The position numbers and the translations under genes are program-made. This document shows, one piece after another, positions 34,035 to 46,391 of a stretch of 64,000 nt of DNA. Location of the stretch: contig NC_079902.1 in the NCBI RefSeq assembly GCF_024868665.1, forward strand, positions 13,172,550 through 13,236,549, read 5' to 3'. The notes below the pieces were generated by a model. The model ran no database searches and was not told the DNA's origin. It was given only the letters and a program-made list of their open reading frames with translations. The stretch is from Triplophysa rosa (lineage: Eukaryota; Chordata; Actinopteri; Cypriniformes; Nemacheilidae). How positions within the stretch are numbered: the first letter of the stretch is position 1; the number at the start of each line of letters is the position of its first letter.

Positions 34035-35029
34035 TAGGGCTTTCAACATTAACGCATTAACGCATGCGATTAGTTTTTTTCAGGTTAACGCGTTAAAATA
34101 TTTAACGCAATTATTGCAGCATCCGTTTATTTTGTCATCCTCTGTCTAGCGTTACATTATATAATCATGCTCTTATTCATGTAAAGGTCTTTAAACCATT
34201 TAAGCACGATTTGAAACAGTTTTGTGCTTTGGCGCGTTCAGTATAGATAGACATCTTCTAGCTGTGGGATGCGGCACAACGCAACGCGATAGCGGTCCTG
34301 TCTGGTGTATACAATCACGGACTAAAGGCTGCATCAGTGAATCTCTGTCAGACAGCACAGCATCAGTATTAAGTTCTATTTCATGCTTGAATGAACAAAA
34401 CCACACAAGATTATGTCAGAAAGCCCATTTTGTCTAGCATTTTCGTAAGCACAGATTTCAATGTGTTAAATAAAATCCTAAATGAATGCAAATAGTTGTG
34501 AAAATGGGAAAGGGCATCAGAAATGCGTATGAGCGGCAGCTCTTAAAGGGGTCGCATTCTTAAACCTGCTGCTGTGACTCCTGTCATTAATGTTAATCAA
34601 AGAACAAAAGAAAAGAGGAATTCAATGTGTTTTGTTGCTTTAATTCTGTGTTTAATTTAGAATTTAGTATTAAAGACTGTACAACGTTTGAGAACTTGAT
34701 TCAATTTCTTACATTACATTTCCTACCTGTTAGACATGATAGCTCTCAATTATACTATACTTCAATGTTGAACGGCTATAATTAATGTTAAAATAAAGAA
34801 AAAAATCATCAATTTAATGGAGACATCAGTTGCAGTACTAATATCAGAATGTTGCCTTTCATTCATAAAATGATGTTGTTAAAGAAATCTGTTGTTTCTA
34901 CATTTTATTATCAAATTATTAGAATGTAAAAGTACATTTAAAAACATTAATGTTATGTACGATTAATCATGATTAATCACAGAAAAAATGTGTGATTAAT
35001 CAGATTTTTTTAATTGATTGACAGCACTA
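34035..35029. mobile_element. hAT non-autonomous element, 995 bp
   Basis: Left end TAGGGCTTTCAACATTAACG; the inverse of the right end reads TAGTGCTGTCAATCAATTAA. The flanking 8-mers ATGGTAAT (34027-34034) and ATGTTAAT (35030-35037) agree at 7 of 8 bases, as expected of an aged hAT duplication. No transposase. A truncated inverse copy lies at 62455-63241. Confidence 0.85.
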
Positions 35030-36598
35030 ATGTTAATGAATTACAATCATACACAGGGCGCAGGCTCATTCACAATTAGCATAATCCCGCCTATGAATTA
35101 CAGCTACTAAAATAATCTATCCAGCAATGCTGTAATCCTCTGGACTTCATTCTATGATTTGGCTACATTATATTGCATAATTGCATAGACTAATAGACTA
35201 TATACCTACCAATAAATTAATAAATTAAACCGTGGCACCAAAGCCTTTTTGCCATCTGAAATAATACCTAGTGCTCTTCTGAAAGTGACCAACTGGTGGT
35301 GTGTGAGAACGCTTTGGAGGCACTGCGAGTTATTCCGGAGACACCTTGTTTGCTGTGATTTGGAATATCTGAAACAGTTACTTGTTACTAGTATCTTATT
35401 TTGAAAAACATTACTGAATATGAAAATGCAGGAACCATTCATATGAACTTCTCCATTGTTGTGTTGTATACAGTACAGTAAGTATGATGGTTGGCCAATG
35501 TAATGTTTGTCCCGCCTCTTCTCCACTGTGATTGGACGGCTGTGTAAAAAAGGACAGTGACGAGTTCTGCGTTTTACCCAAAGTTAAAAAGTAAAAAATG
35601 ATAAAAGACAGGGTAAAGGAACTGGTGAAATGTCATTATGAAACACAGTGCATGAAAATTGAAATTTTTGTCTAATTTGTCTAAAAGAATAAAGAACGTT
35701 TAATTGTTTTACGCCATTTACACGTGGTAGGGAGCAGGTGTACATTTCGTTCGTACCAACTAACATTTTGAAAATACAAACATTTTCACGAACCCAAAAA
35801 TTTCTGTCAGAACGACTTTACGAACGATTTACACAAAAAATTGTTCTGCTCGTGTTTCATAATGAGGCCCATTTTGTGTATGTTTGTGTTTTTAGCTGTG
35901 CCCATTTTATCTCCAGAGTGAGCGATGAGACTGAGTCATATACAGTATTCTTGCCAGCCCGGTTGTCTGAGGATTCGGTAATGATGTCTGATGCCATTTT
36001 TATAACGTCTTTTTCATTCTTTCTCTTAGTCTTTCTTTTCCTTTCACAGAGTTATTTTCCTATAGGACTTATAATGTCAATACAAACTGACCTTTGACCT
36101 CCCACAGTAATATTTGTCTCCTCTTCCATTTCCAAAATGATGGAAGAAAATGAAAGATTTAAAAGAATTGGAAAGTTTAAAAGTATATATTAAGAGTTCA
36201 GATGCAAAGCCCTCTAAATCTAAAACTTTTAAATGAGCATTTTTTATCAGGCTCCTGCATTTACTTTCAGCAAAACCAGATATAGATAAACTTGTTTAGA
36301 AAAAAAAAACTTAATGTATCCATTGGACATAAGTATTTATTTGTTTATATTTAGTTTTCTTTTCACATCATATATCTCAAATAAATTAAATATGACCTTC
36401 ATATAACGAAAAGGATTGTAAGAAAATTAAAACCTAGAACATACAAGTGTCCATGGTTAAAGACCTTGTTATTAGAAGCATAATTAGACAAATAGTTTAG
36501 ATAGTTTTCTGCTTAAAAATAATGGTTAGTCACTGATATTTATTAAACAAGTAATATACAGAGCTCTTTTTAATTGGGGCAGCCTCTTAATTATGTAA
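35030..36598. other. No gene seen
   Basis: No gene supported. The longest frames (minus 35206-35526, plus 35738-36097) have no recognisable domain. Confidence 0.4.
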
Positions 36599-36757
36599 GG
36601 AATAATTGACGACGGGCCGTTCAATTATCGAAAGTTAATGCACACCCCGAGGTGGTAATGCGGCCACGACGCGAAGCGGAGTGGCCGTTACACCTCGGGT
36701 GTAACTTTCGTAACTTTGTAACTTTCGATAATTGAACGGACCGGAGTCAATTATTCC
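36599..36757. repeat. GC-rich palindrome, ~159 bp
   Basis: AGGAATAATTGACGACGG at the left mirrors CCGGAGTCAATTATTCCG at the right. Inward, CCGTTCAATTATCGAAAGTT and AACTTTCGATAATTGAACGG pair, then CACCCCGAGGTG against CACCTCGGGTG, with the centre near CGCGAAGCG. It abuts the next element. Confidence 0.75.
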
Positions 36758-37570
36758 GCTTATACCACGGTCACAACACCACAAGACATTGTTCCGATAC
36801 CACAAGACGTTGTTACGATGTTTTATCTCAAGACATTTGTATGGTATTTGTCCCGGAATGCACTTGCTGGTAGGACTAATTTCTTACGCATCTCATCTGA
36901 AGGCGTTGCTTGAGCTGCATATGCAGTTTTCCGAGAGCGAGAGGAAGACAGACAGCGCACATGCACACGCGTTTGCTTCACTGAGAGTGAAAAGACAAGT
37001 ATCTATATTTGATTTGTTTTCGTCGTATTTAACACCCCTGTCGTATAAGAAAAGTATTAAGAGAAAAAAGTGACATGGAGGTTTCTGCGCCAGCTGCGGT
37101 TCTCTCAGTGGCATAGAAAGCTTCCTGCTGTGTGTTTTAAGTCCCGTTTGCCCATTCCACAGACGAATTTAACATGTTGTTGTTGTTATTTTTGTGCTTC
37201 GTGTTTTATCTTTAACCCGCTGATTGTGTCATGTAGTTTGCCGTTACCTTTGATATATGCTTTAGTTTTTCATCTGAACAGTCCTGTACAGTGCTCTCGC
37301 CATTGTTGTTCAAATGTTCATGCTGTCCATAAATATTAATAGTTATTTCTTCTCAGACAATGGAATTTGCCTGTCACTTTGTCTGTTGTTAAATACATAT
37401 TCACTGGAAGACAGAAGGATAAACTTGGCAAAGTGATATGGAACTGTAATGCGGTCAGCAGACCTGGAACACCTTCATAGGTGTGCGTTTAACTGAAAAA
37501 TAATGCACACCCGTCGAACGTTCGTCAGCCAATCAGAATGAAGCATTCAACAGCCCCGTGGTATAAGGCA
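36758..37570. mobile_element. Non-autonomous DNA element with TTATACCACGG ends
   Basis: GCTTATACCACGG at the left is matched in inverse by CCGTGGTATAAGGC at the right. Near the right end, AATAATGCACACCCGTCG echoes the AATGCACACC of the adjoining palindrome, so both belong to one repeat family. Interior open frames are unrecognised. Superfamily unknown. Confidence 0.5.
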
Positions 37571-37583
37571 GGACTAATCACTC

Positions 37584-38096
37584 TGTCACGGTCCTGCCCT
37601 CTTGTTTCTGAATTTCTAGTCGTGTGGCAGGATCGGGACAGAGCCCTTAGGTTTTATGTGAGAAAGCCATGAGTTGTTTATGTTTTGACATCTCTCGTTT
37701 CATGTATTGCTTCCCTGCCGTGTCTAATGTTTCCCACCTGCCCGGTGTAATTATCCCTCATTTGTCTCTCATATAAATGCCCTCATGTTTCTTTGTCCTG
37801 TGCTCGTGTATTGTATATGGTGTCTTGCTGCATTCCATGTTCTGTGCCTTCCTGCTTCCCATGCCAGTGTCCTTTGTGAATTCCTCCGTCCTGTCTAGTA
37901 AGTGTTCTGTTTAGTTTTTGTCTAGTGTTTGGTTAGTCTAGTGTTTAGTCAGTCTTCGTTTCTATTTACCTGTGTTTTTGCTTTACCCCCTCGTGGGTTC
38001 TTGTTTTGTGTTTATTGTTTAAATAAAGTATTTTGTGTTAACCCCTTCACCTCTGCCTGCCTGTATTTGGGTTCTCTCCCTTGTCAAACCCTGACA
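37584..38096 (+). mobile_element. Solo LTR, 513 bp
   Basis: Starts TGTCACGGTCC and ends ACCCTGACA, the TG...CA termini of a retroviral-type LTR. It is flanked by a perfect 6-bp duplication TCACTC (37578-37583 and 38097-38102). Inside are a TATAAA box at 37772 and an AATAAA polyadenylation signal at 38022 in plus orientation, spaced as in an LTR promoter and terminator. No internal region or second LTR is in the window, so it is a recombination remnant. A Gypsy-like source is plausible but not shown. Confidence 0.8.
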
Positions 38097-38102
38097 TCAC
38101 TC

Positions 38103-39163
38103 TGTTATTATCCCAATGAGCATTCAACAAGACCCATGAAATCTGGTCAGCTAATTGACTTGTCTGAAATGTTCTCGCAAATTAAAAGTGTTTAAAGGGT
38201 GTTTGCTGTGTATTGAAGTTGGTTCCGAAACCTTTGAATAGCCCACAGCACGACATCAGTAACGAAGCATGGAAGTGCCAATGAAATGACGTACAAGCTG
38301 TGGACTCATAGTCACCGTGCTGTGTTGTGAAAAAAGTGACCTTTTAACCAAGTCAGTGACCAAGTCAACACCAGGTCTGACTATGATGCCAACAAGAGAA
38401 TAAGCAATAAAATTGTGGCGTTGTAGAATTACACCTGACCTTGAACTTGTCTTGAACAATATCTGCAAAATTAGAACAAATTAAAAAAATGAAAGATGTT
38501 GCACATGACAAATCTAGGCTTGTGTCATCTGGTCTGAGATAAATGCACTAAACACTGCGTGTAATTAGAAATACCAACAGAAACTAAATTATTTACATAA
38601 GGCTTGCCAGCTGTATTGATTTGGGATAAAAGCGTGTGCAGGGGAACGGACAGTTTGCTCATTAAAATGCTCCACATTGCCATAATTCCCTTAATTTATG
38701 AAGAGATGCACACATGCACAGGCGTTGATCTCCAAAGAGACCTGGTCTTCATTCCAGCATTAGCAGAGGTCTCTGATTGGAGCTTGATTGCATAATTACA
38801 GTATGTACTCCGCCATCCCCATTAAACACGAGACATATTAAAAGCATACAGCGAGTTAAGCCAAAATCGGTAACAGGTAGAAATACCTATTAACATACTT
38901 TTGATCATGCCAGGTTTGAAATGCATAAATATTCAAGAGGGAAAAGTACAGAGCCTAATAAAACACAAGCAAAATGGTGTTACAAATTGATCACAAACAA
39001 GACCGAAAACTTTATCAAGCCTGTATCAGTACTGTGAATACGAGAGACCATCCAAATTCAAACCTGCTTCAACCATATGAGTGCTAGCATGTGTGAGTTT
39101 AATTTTACACTATGTATTTAAATAACATTTATGAAAGAGTAAGAAACGAGTACAGACTTATGG
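38103..39163. other. No gene seen; possible conserved non-coding DNA
   Basis: Positions 38590-38830 are repeat-free with motifs such as GAGCTTGATTGCATAATTAC and TTCCCTTAATTTATG. The remainder is plain AT-rich DNA. Confidence 0.35.
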
Positions 39164-39911
39164 CAGGGCTTGATGATAAGCATTGTCATGTGGTTGTCCT
39201 TCGGACAAGTAAATTTGTCATTCACTTGACGTTATTCCGAAGATAAAAAATGATATTTCATTTGAAGTGTAAATATAATTGTTTCAGATCCTGATTGGTC
39301 AAGTTTTAGCGTTTTACCTATAGTGTCCGCTGCGGCCACCTTAATTTGTTAATACTCTCCATGATTGCTATAGAACAAAGGCAAGCAGTAATTATTATTA
39401 GTGTCCAGGGCTGTACGTTAACTTTTTTTGCACATAGCACTGGTGCCACAGAGGTTTAAAGTTTTGTAGCACAGGCCAAACAGTTGTAGCACAAATATAA
39501 AACGTCTGTTGTCATCATTAACATTTTTTGCAAGTGCAGGTCAATAGGCAGGTAACTGACAAATGACATTAATGTTACATACAGATGGACAAATTAAGGC
39601 AATACCATTTTTAGTTGACCTAAATTAGTTTTATATCATTGTTTTCTATACAATAGTGGTATATTTGTCCACATAAATTACTGTAGTATACTATACTACA
39701 GTGTTTACTACAGTTTATCAATTAACTACAAGGGTACTACAATTTTCTTTAGCAAATAATACAGTATTTTTTTGGTCTGAGTGTTCAAGTTAATGGGTAT
39801 TTTATTTTGACGGGTTGTCGGGAAGACGCGAGAGTTATAGTGTGTTTGACGATAGCTTCACTCAAACAGTAGAACGCTCGTAAAGTAAACTCTCAGAGCA
39901 ACTCTGATTAA

Positions 39912-39926
39912 GTTTACATTTACATT
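39912..39926 (-). mobile_element. LINE 3' tail, left piece of split copy
   Basis: TTTACATTTACATTTAG is the 3' terminal repeat of the LINE seen at 20034. The remainder resumes at 40738 after the nested element. Confidence 0.6.
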
Positions 39927-40737
39927 TAGATTGGGTTGCACTAACAAGGATTAGGTTTAAATCGAGATTAAATCAAGGTTTATTTAATAATTCTGTTGCA
40001 CCAAACTGCAAACCTTGTTTAAAAATAATCAGGTTTATAGTTAAGCTATCATTTGATCTGGGTTTTAATTTTATAGTAAATCTAGATTAACTTTAATTCT
40101 GTTGCTCCATTATTTTAAACTCTGATTTATCTCTCAGTTAGGGGTTAACTTTAAGCTTGCTACTGAGGAGGTTTAAATAAGAAAAAACACATATCTATAA
40201 TAAAATGTGCGGAAAAATGATCTGAAACAGACACATAAGCCAGGGCCGTTCGCGGCAGCGTTGACGGAAGAGGTTCACCCGCTCGTGTTTCCCATACTGC
40301 GCTCTTCTCTCTTATTGTCTGCTCCAGTCGTGAGCTGCAGGATAATGATGCGGTTCAACTGTCATATCCGTACGCTGTCATGGCGCTCGAGGCTTGTGAA
40401 ATGTGTTTATGGATGATCAGACTGATCAACGAATTATCCAGAGAGAGGTTTTAAATAGCAAAATTACGTTTCTTTTACATGCACGAGCTGTTTATTTCCT
40501 TTTTACATGACAGTGCAACACTGTTGCTGTTTAGTTACACCGGCAAATCCATCATGGCGGACAAAATTAATCGCATATGATGGTTTAAATACAGGTTAAA
40601 TTTTTAATCCACGATTTATTAATCTCTGTTTAAAATTCACTGGTGCAACGCAATTTGAATTAAAATAAAACCAGGATCAACAAACCCTAGATTAGCTCTA
40701 CACTCTGTTTACTTTAATCCTTGTTGGTGCAACCCAC
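39927..40737. mobile_element. TTGGGTTGCAC repeat, copy 1 (internally deleted)
   Basis: Left end TTGGGTTGCACTAACAAGG; inverse of the right end GTGGGTTGCACCAACAAGG. It is inserted in a LINE tail, since the pre-insertion site ACATTTAG/TCATTTAGCAG is seen intact at 20040-20062. Compared with copy 2 at 56837 it lacks about 290 bp and the palindromic MITE. A 3-bp TAG-like target duplication is suggested by copy 2, which would fit PIF/Harbinger, but that is tentative. Confidence 0.65.
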
Positions 40738-41057
40738 CCTGAGTCATTTAGCAGACGCAGACGCTTTTATCCAAAGCGACTTACAAAGTAGGGGGAAAAA
40801 AATAGAAGCAGTTTGTGCAACAAAAGAACAACAATGCATAGGTGCAGTAAAACTGCTCTCAATTAGCCTACCACAGTATACAAAGCTAAGAATTTGGGGG
40901 GTAGGAAAGTAGAAAAGAAGTAGATGACTGTACTAATGGGTCAGATGCTGACGGAAGAGATGTGTTTTTAGCCGATTCTTAAGACAACTACAGAATCCGC
41001 TGATCTTGTGGCAAGAGGGAGATCATTCAAGAATCGTGGAACACATCTGGAGAATGT
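40738..41057 (-). mobile_element. CR1/L2-type LINE 3' fragment
   Basis: GTCATTTAGCAGACGC through CAATGCATAGGTGCAGTA and GATCTTGTGGCAAGAGGGAG follows the 3' part of the LINE at 20034-20560. The remaining coding bases carry frameshifts, so the copy is dead. It lies within the hAT-like element and was itself hit by the TTGGGTTGCAC repeat. Confidence 0.75.
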
Positions 41058-41445
41058 TTCTGTGTTTATGTCCTCATACAGTGCAGACACGGACAGATCC
41101 TCGACCATCACTCGTGTAGTATGTTAATCAGTGCACCTCATTCACTCAGACACGCAGAACAGCCAGATGACATTTAAATAACAGGATTCCGCGTCCGCAT
41201 CTAGTTATATGGAGTCAGTGCGGTGCGCGATTGATTATTGTCACATACAAACAAGCACAATGACAAACGCACTTCACACAAACTCACAGCTCTGTCTAAT
41301 GCACCTATTCTTATTATTCTTAGCACAGACTGATTTTTTGAAGCACTGTTTTTTTCCGAGTTAAAATTCTCTCTCACTTGCCCATACAAAACATTCACTT
41401 GTCCCAGACAAGCGGACGAGCGAAAATGTCGAGCCCTGCTTATGG

Positions 41446-43435
41446 GATATTTTGAAGGCATTTGGTTTGTCTGCCCCACAGGTATACATCCAACTCACTC
41501 TGAATGTAAATCTCACAGGTAAATATTTCATGAAAGGTGGTGTAGGATTCCTCCTGCCTTGGTAGGGCTAATGGAATAGGGTGCATGCTGTTCTTCTGAC
41601 ATGAATGTAATTACATCAGGGGATAATAATTCTGGAGTTTAGCACACCATCAGCGCTGGAATTTTACATGTAACACAGTTGCACAGTTTTTGTCCTTTTT
41701 TAATGAGATGCAGAGGGATGCTGAAAAGATAGTTTTTTTTAATTAAGCAAAATGTATTATAATGGCTTTTCAGGACTCGCATAATAAAATTGTCCAAACA
41801 TACTTGACTTTAGAGATTAGAATGCTTACAGAGTGATTCATAGAATAGCAGCAAAAGAGGCCAAAAGCTCCACAAAAAGGAAAGAGGAATGATGGTTATT
41901 ACCTATGTATTTACAGTATTACCAAACAATTTAGGATTAGACATTTAACAAGGCATAAGCGATAATAAAAAGGTAAGGAAAATGAGTTATGAAACTGTGG
42001 TTGTTTTTGGAATAATCATTCTCCCTTTTTCTTTCAAAAACCTATCACTGGAATAATCTAAGAGAGATGGTTTTAATTTCGTTATGCCCCAGAGCTACGA
42101 CCCAAAATTAATTGTCCTTTTACATCGGAGAGAGCGTTCTCCTGAGACAGCCTCAAGAACCGAGGACAAATGAGATCATAATGAAAACTTAGAGAAGGTA
42201 TTCCCACTGTACGCTCCACAGTTGCTCTGAATTATACAGAATTAACAGTGCATGTACAGTATGTGCATTGAAAGAACACTTGATGCGCTTTCCCTTTTCA
42301 TGTGTTGAATGATGAGACAAGATGAGACATTTCAAAATGACCATTTTTCCTTATAGGCCGTAGTCAAATCACAACACCACGGTTTGCTATTCGGCTAATG
42401 GTAATAGATAGGGTTAGGGATAATAGGCATTCTAGAGCTTATTTGGTTGGTTAAAACACTGCAGGATGTGTTAATACTATTTCTGGTTCAAAAGCAGGTT
42501 CATTTCATCAATCCGATTTTGGCCTCAGAGCTGAAAGATAGACGTAGACTGAGAAGTAACAGATAAAATCCATCAAGTCCTTGGCCAAAGCAGTTTATAA
42601 AGTTAAACCTTTAAGACGAATGAAAAGTAAAGCTCATTTGATTGATTTTCTCTCCCCTCAAAGTTCTTCTTGATTTCAAGAGAGATTAAATTGAGAGTCC
42701 AGCTGCTGGGTTATTCACAAAGGGATTCACATACCTCTGTTTCCCTGCGTCATAGACATTTTTTTTGCGCTGTGGTAATTAACTAATGATTACTAGTAGT
42801 TTTGCTAAATCTGTGGGTCATGAGTTCACAGTCAGTGAGATGACGTCTCTGATAGTGCTTCAGAGCTTTTGTGTAGATTAAGTCAAACTGAGTTGTAACA
42901 AGTGCACATTAGCACTTTCTGTCTACCTGATCTAATACTTAAAATACATTTTTACAACCAGTTAATTTAAACGTTACCTCATCTGGTAATATTAAGGTTA
43001 TCTGTAAAATAGGGCTATTTATATCATGTTATTGCTTGAAATTGTAAGAGCTGGAGGCAAAATGTATGATGAAATGATCAGACACGTATTTTAAATATTG
43101 AATGCAAACTCATGAAGGTGCATCAACTTTATCATTATTCACAATTTTACTGTTATAATTACAATGAATAGGCTAATACATAATCGAAGTAAATACTGTA
43201 GAGTTCTCACTAAAACAAAGAAGTGAAACAAGTGAGATACAGAAAAGCTTGGTTTTACAAACTCTCTTTGTAAGACATTTCATGACAAAGTGAATTTGTA
43301 ATTTTCAATAGGCTGAAAAAAGTGCTTGTTATGTGAATGCAAAATCCCATTAGTCACCTGTATTTCAAGTGCTGCTAAGCAAAAGAACTCTCATGTCACA
43401 TCATATATCCTGCAAATACCAGTTTGCGTACAAAA
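41446..43435. other. No gene seen; possible conserved non-coding DNA
   Basis: No gene supported. Positions 42040-42250 are repeat-free and contain CCCAAAATTAATTGTCC and GAATTATACAGAATTAAC. Confidence 0.35.
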
Positions 43436-44482
43436 TAGGGCTGCAGCTATCGATTATTTTAGTAATCGAGTGTTCTACTGATTTTCCATCGATTAATCGG
43501 GTATTCGGATAAGAAGTACTTTTTCATTATTAGAGAGCAATACATACAAGAGGATATAAGACAGGTCTCTTAAAATGAGCAACTAATTTGTTTCCTTTTT
43601 AGGAAAATTAACATATTTATTGCTGAAATTGCATACATTAATATCTGAGAAAACTAAACCCAATTAGTACATTCTATTGACATATTACATTCAAAATGCT
43701 AATACAAATGTATAAATAAGAAACATTAATAAAAATAGAAGGAATAATTTCAAAGGTAAACAACTAACTTCAGCTTATGCATGATGCATTTAGTTTATCT
43801 AAATTAGTTTTAGTTTCTTTTTTTTTACTATTAAATAGTAATATATTTGTCCACATAAAAATACAGAGTTAACCGGACTTTTATTTTGGCAGGTCGTCGG
43901 AAGACGCTTATTTTTTAGGATGTCTGTTTCTTCACTCAAACAATAAAATGTTCATGAAATAAACTCTCAGAGCAACTCTGGAGATGAAGTTCATGTGTTC
44001 ATGTCCTCATAAAGCGCATAACGCATGTAGCACGTTAAACTATGCGGTTCATTCACTCAGACACGCAGAACAGCCAGATGACGTGTAAATAACAGGATTC
44101 GGCATCAACTAGTCCGAATCTAGTTTTATGGACTCAATGCAGCCGGAAAACAAGTTTCACTCGCAAAATAGACTAAAACAGTAAAATAGCAGTTCACCAT
44201 TTCAATAAGCTATCTCTTATTTATCAGCATGAGAAATACGTGTGAGCGTGTGAACAGACTAAAATGCGTGTGTCTCACGGTGAATGCGTGAGACTTGAGA
44301 GCCCTGTAACATGAACAGAGTTTAGTGGGCTGTGCGTTAGTAATAACGGTCCGTGGGGAAACGCAGTGCTCCGTGTGTACTGTAGTTAAATGGATTAAAT
44401 GAAGCTTCGAGCAACAAAAATTGCCTCGATGAATTTTTGTATTCGAATTACTCGAGTTACTCAAGGAATCGTTTCAGCCCTA
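43436..44482. mobile_element. hAT non-autonomous element, copy B
   Basis: The 1,047-bp element starts TAGGGCTGCAGCTATCG and ends GTTTCAGCCCTA. It is flanked by a perfect 8-bp duplication GTACAAAA (43428-43435 and 44483-44490). It runs in the same orientation as copy A at 18582 and is closely similar throughout, with scattered substitutions and small indels. No transposase. Confidence 0.92.
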
Positions 44483-44490
44483 GTACAAAA

Positions 44491-46391
44491 CCACCAACAA
44501 ACTGTTGTGTTGTGTAGTATCTGAGCTCAGTGGATCCGAGATCTGTTTTCACTAAATGTGAAGACATAGCCCTTTCGTGTGTAGCATGATACAGCGGAAT
44601 ATCTGGTCACTGAGTATATCTGGCCACTATCTTCTCATCTCCATGGCTGTAGTGTTCCCATCAGTCCCGTAATGGATCACCTCCAGACTTCATCTGATTG
44701 AGAAGGTGGTGCTGGTGAGACTCCAGGCTGGTTTTGTCTGACCATTGCTTTTCTTCAGGAAGATACCTCAGGGGTTTAATGCACTATTGATTTGTTTTGC
44801 TAATATATTTTTCTCTCTCTACAATGGAAAGTTCATATTCTTTCAGGCTTTGATATGTCAGGGTAGTGTTGATGAAAGGACAAAAAATTATTTTTGTAGT
44901 GTAAAAATAAACAGCATTACAGCATTATGTGGAGGCATATGTATTGATGCATACATCGATCCATAAGTATCAAGTTTGCCTTTGAAAATCGCTGGGATTT
45001 GGAATTAACAGCTTTCTTTCTTTTGAAAATGGTTCTGTATTTTCTCTTTCCTGGGATGACCTGTTAGAAAATGGAAACCGCTTTGAAAAAGTAATCAAAT
45101 CACAGGGGCAGTAGATCCACTAAGTTTTCCCTTAAGAGCTTGGCTCACTTTGTTCTCGTCTAAAAATTTTTAGAAATAAAAAGATACTTGGAGATAACTA
45201 CACTTATTTCGTACAGACCTTCTGGTCTTTTTCTCATGTCAAAATGTTCTGACATCCACGGAGATGGAAAAGGTCAAACAAATGTTAATAGGAAATCGAA
45301 TTTTGACTGAACCGCTAAATGTGAATGGAAAACATCCTGTAGACAGGCTGTTCCGGAGCGCTCGGCACGGTAATAATATGTCATTACTGAAACAAAGCCT
45401 AATTAGCATTGTTAATCAGCATCTTCATCTGTAGTACAACAATTAATGGAACTGGAAGGCTATGGCACATCTTCACCATGAAGAATTCATTATTAGCAAT
45501 CAGATTACATTAGACCAGGGAAAGCGGTGGAAACATGCTGTGAAGGAGAGCCTTTAATGAGGTGACGGAGCAATGTGAGGAGCTTCCTTGCAGAAGATCT
45601 AAAATAAACTTCAGCGGTTATAAATATATGGAAATAGAGTTCGTACACTTTCATAGGGAATTTCAAAAGAGCGAGCCAGAGATGTACAGTAGATGCAGAA
45701 GCCGGCTGAGTTATTTTGATAAAATCCTGATGTCATCATGAGGAAACCATTTTGTGGATAATCTTAACAGTATTGTAGATGCATTTTATTTACATCTAAT
45801 CAGAATAAATTACATTTATGGTTAAACAGCCATCATCTACATACAGTTTTATTTTTCACACTTCTTTGACTTACTTGTTTTGAAACCTGCATTGGCACCT
45901 GAGGACGCCTTGACATTTGCGTAATTCTTGGGATAAATTGGTGAAGTTTCCGAGTGCAGAGGCAGTCTGCTGGAGCAGATAGAGGTTAAGTTGTTTTGCT
46001 CAAAGCGCTGTGGCTGTGGTCAGGGGAAGTGGCCTTTAAGGAATATGTACTGGTAGACCGAATTTTCCTGTTCATTGAACCGCCTGACCCTAACTACCAC
46101 TATTTGGCTTACAAAGGGGCAACAGAAACATTACAAATGATGACACATTTCAGTAACTAAAAAGCTAATGGTCTGACCTCCAGCTCTTATGTGGAATGAG
46201 CAAAATGACAAAAGCTTTGCTGCTAAGGGAGACTTTTAACCATGATCACAGACTATGTGGCTTTTTATGTTATTTAGAAGATCTTTCCATGCCTTGCATG
46301 CTAATGTGTGTATAAGCTTGTATCACAATAACACATCTTTAGTTTTTTATTCGCTTTTGATTTGATCTATTAGTAAATGTCGAAATGAACA
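44491..46391. other. No gene seen; possible conserved non-coding DNA
   Basis: The 45340-45720 segment is free of recognisable repeats and unusually dense in homeodomain-type cores (GCCTAATTAGCATTGTTAAT, CAACAATTAATGG, ATTCATTATTAGC). It is one of the best candidates in the window for a conserved enhancer. Nothing coding is supported. Confidence 0.4.

Larger units (their letters stand above)
39164..41438. mobile_element. hAT-like element with two nested insertions
   Basis: CAGGGCTTGATG at the left is matched by the inverse of the right end, CAGGGCTCGACA. The flanks share CTTATGG (39157-39163 and 41439-41445), a 7-bp direct repeat consistent with an eroded hAT duplication. A second CAGGGCT-type start (CAGGGCTGTACGTTAAC) lies at 39406, so an additional related element may be included. 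Blocks at 39663-39912 and 41058-41225 match the interior of the hAT pair at 18582 and 43436. A LINE fragment, itself carrying another element, splits these blocks. Confidence 0.55.
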
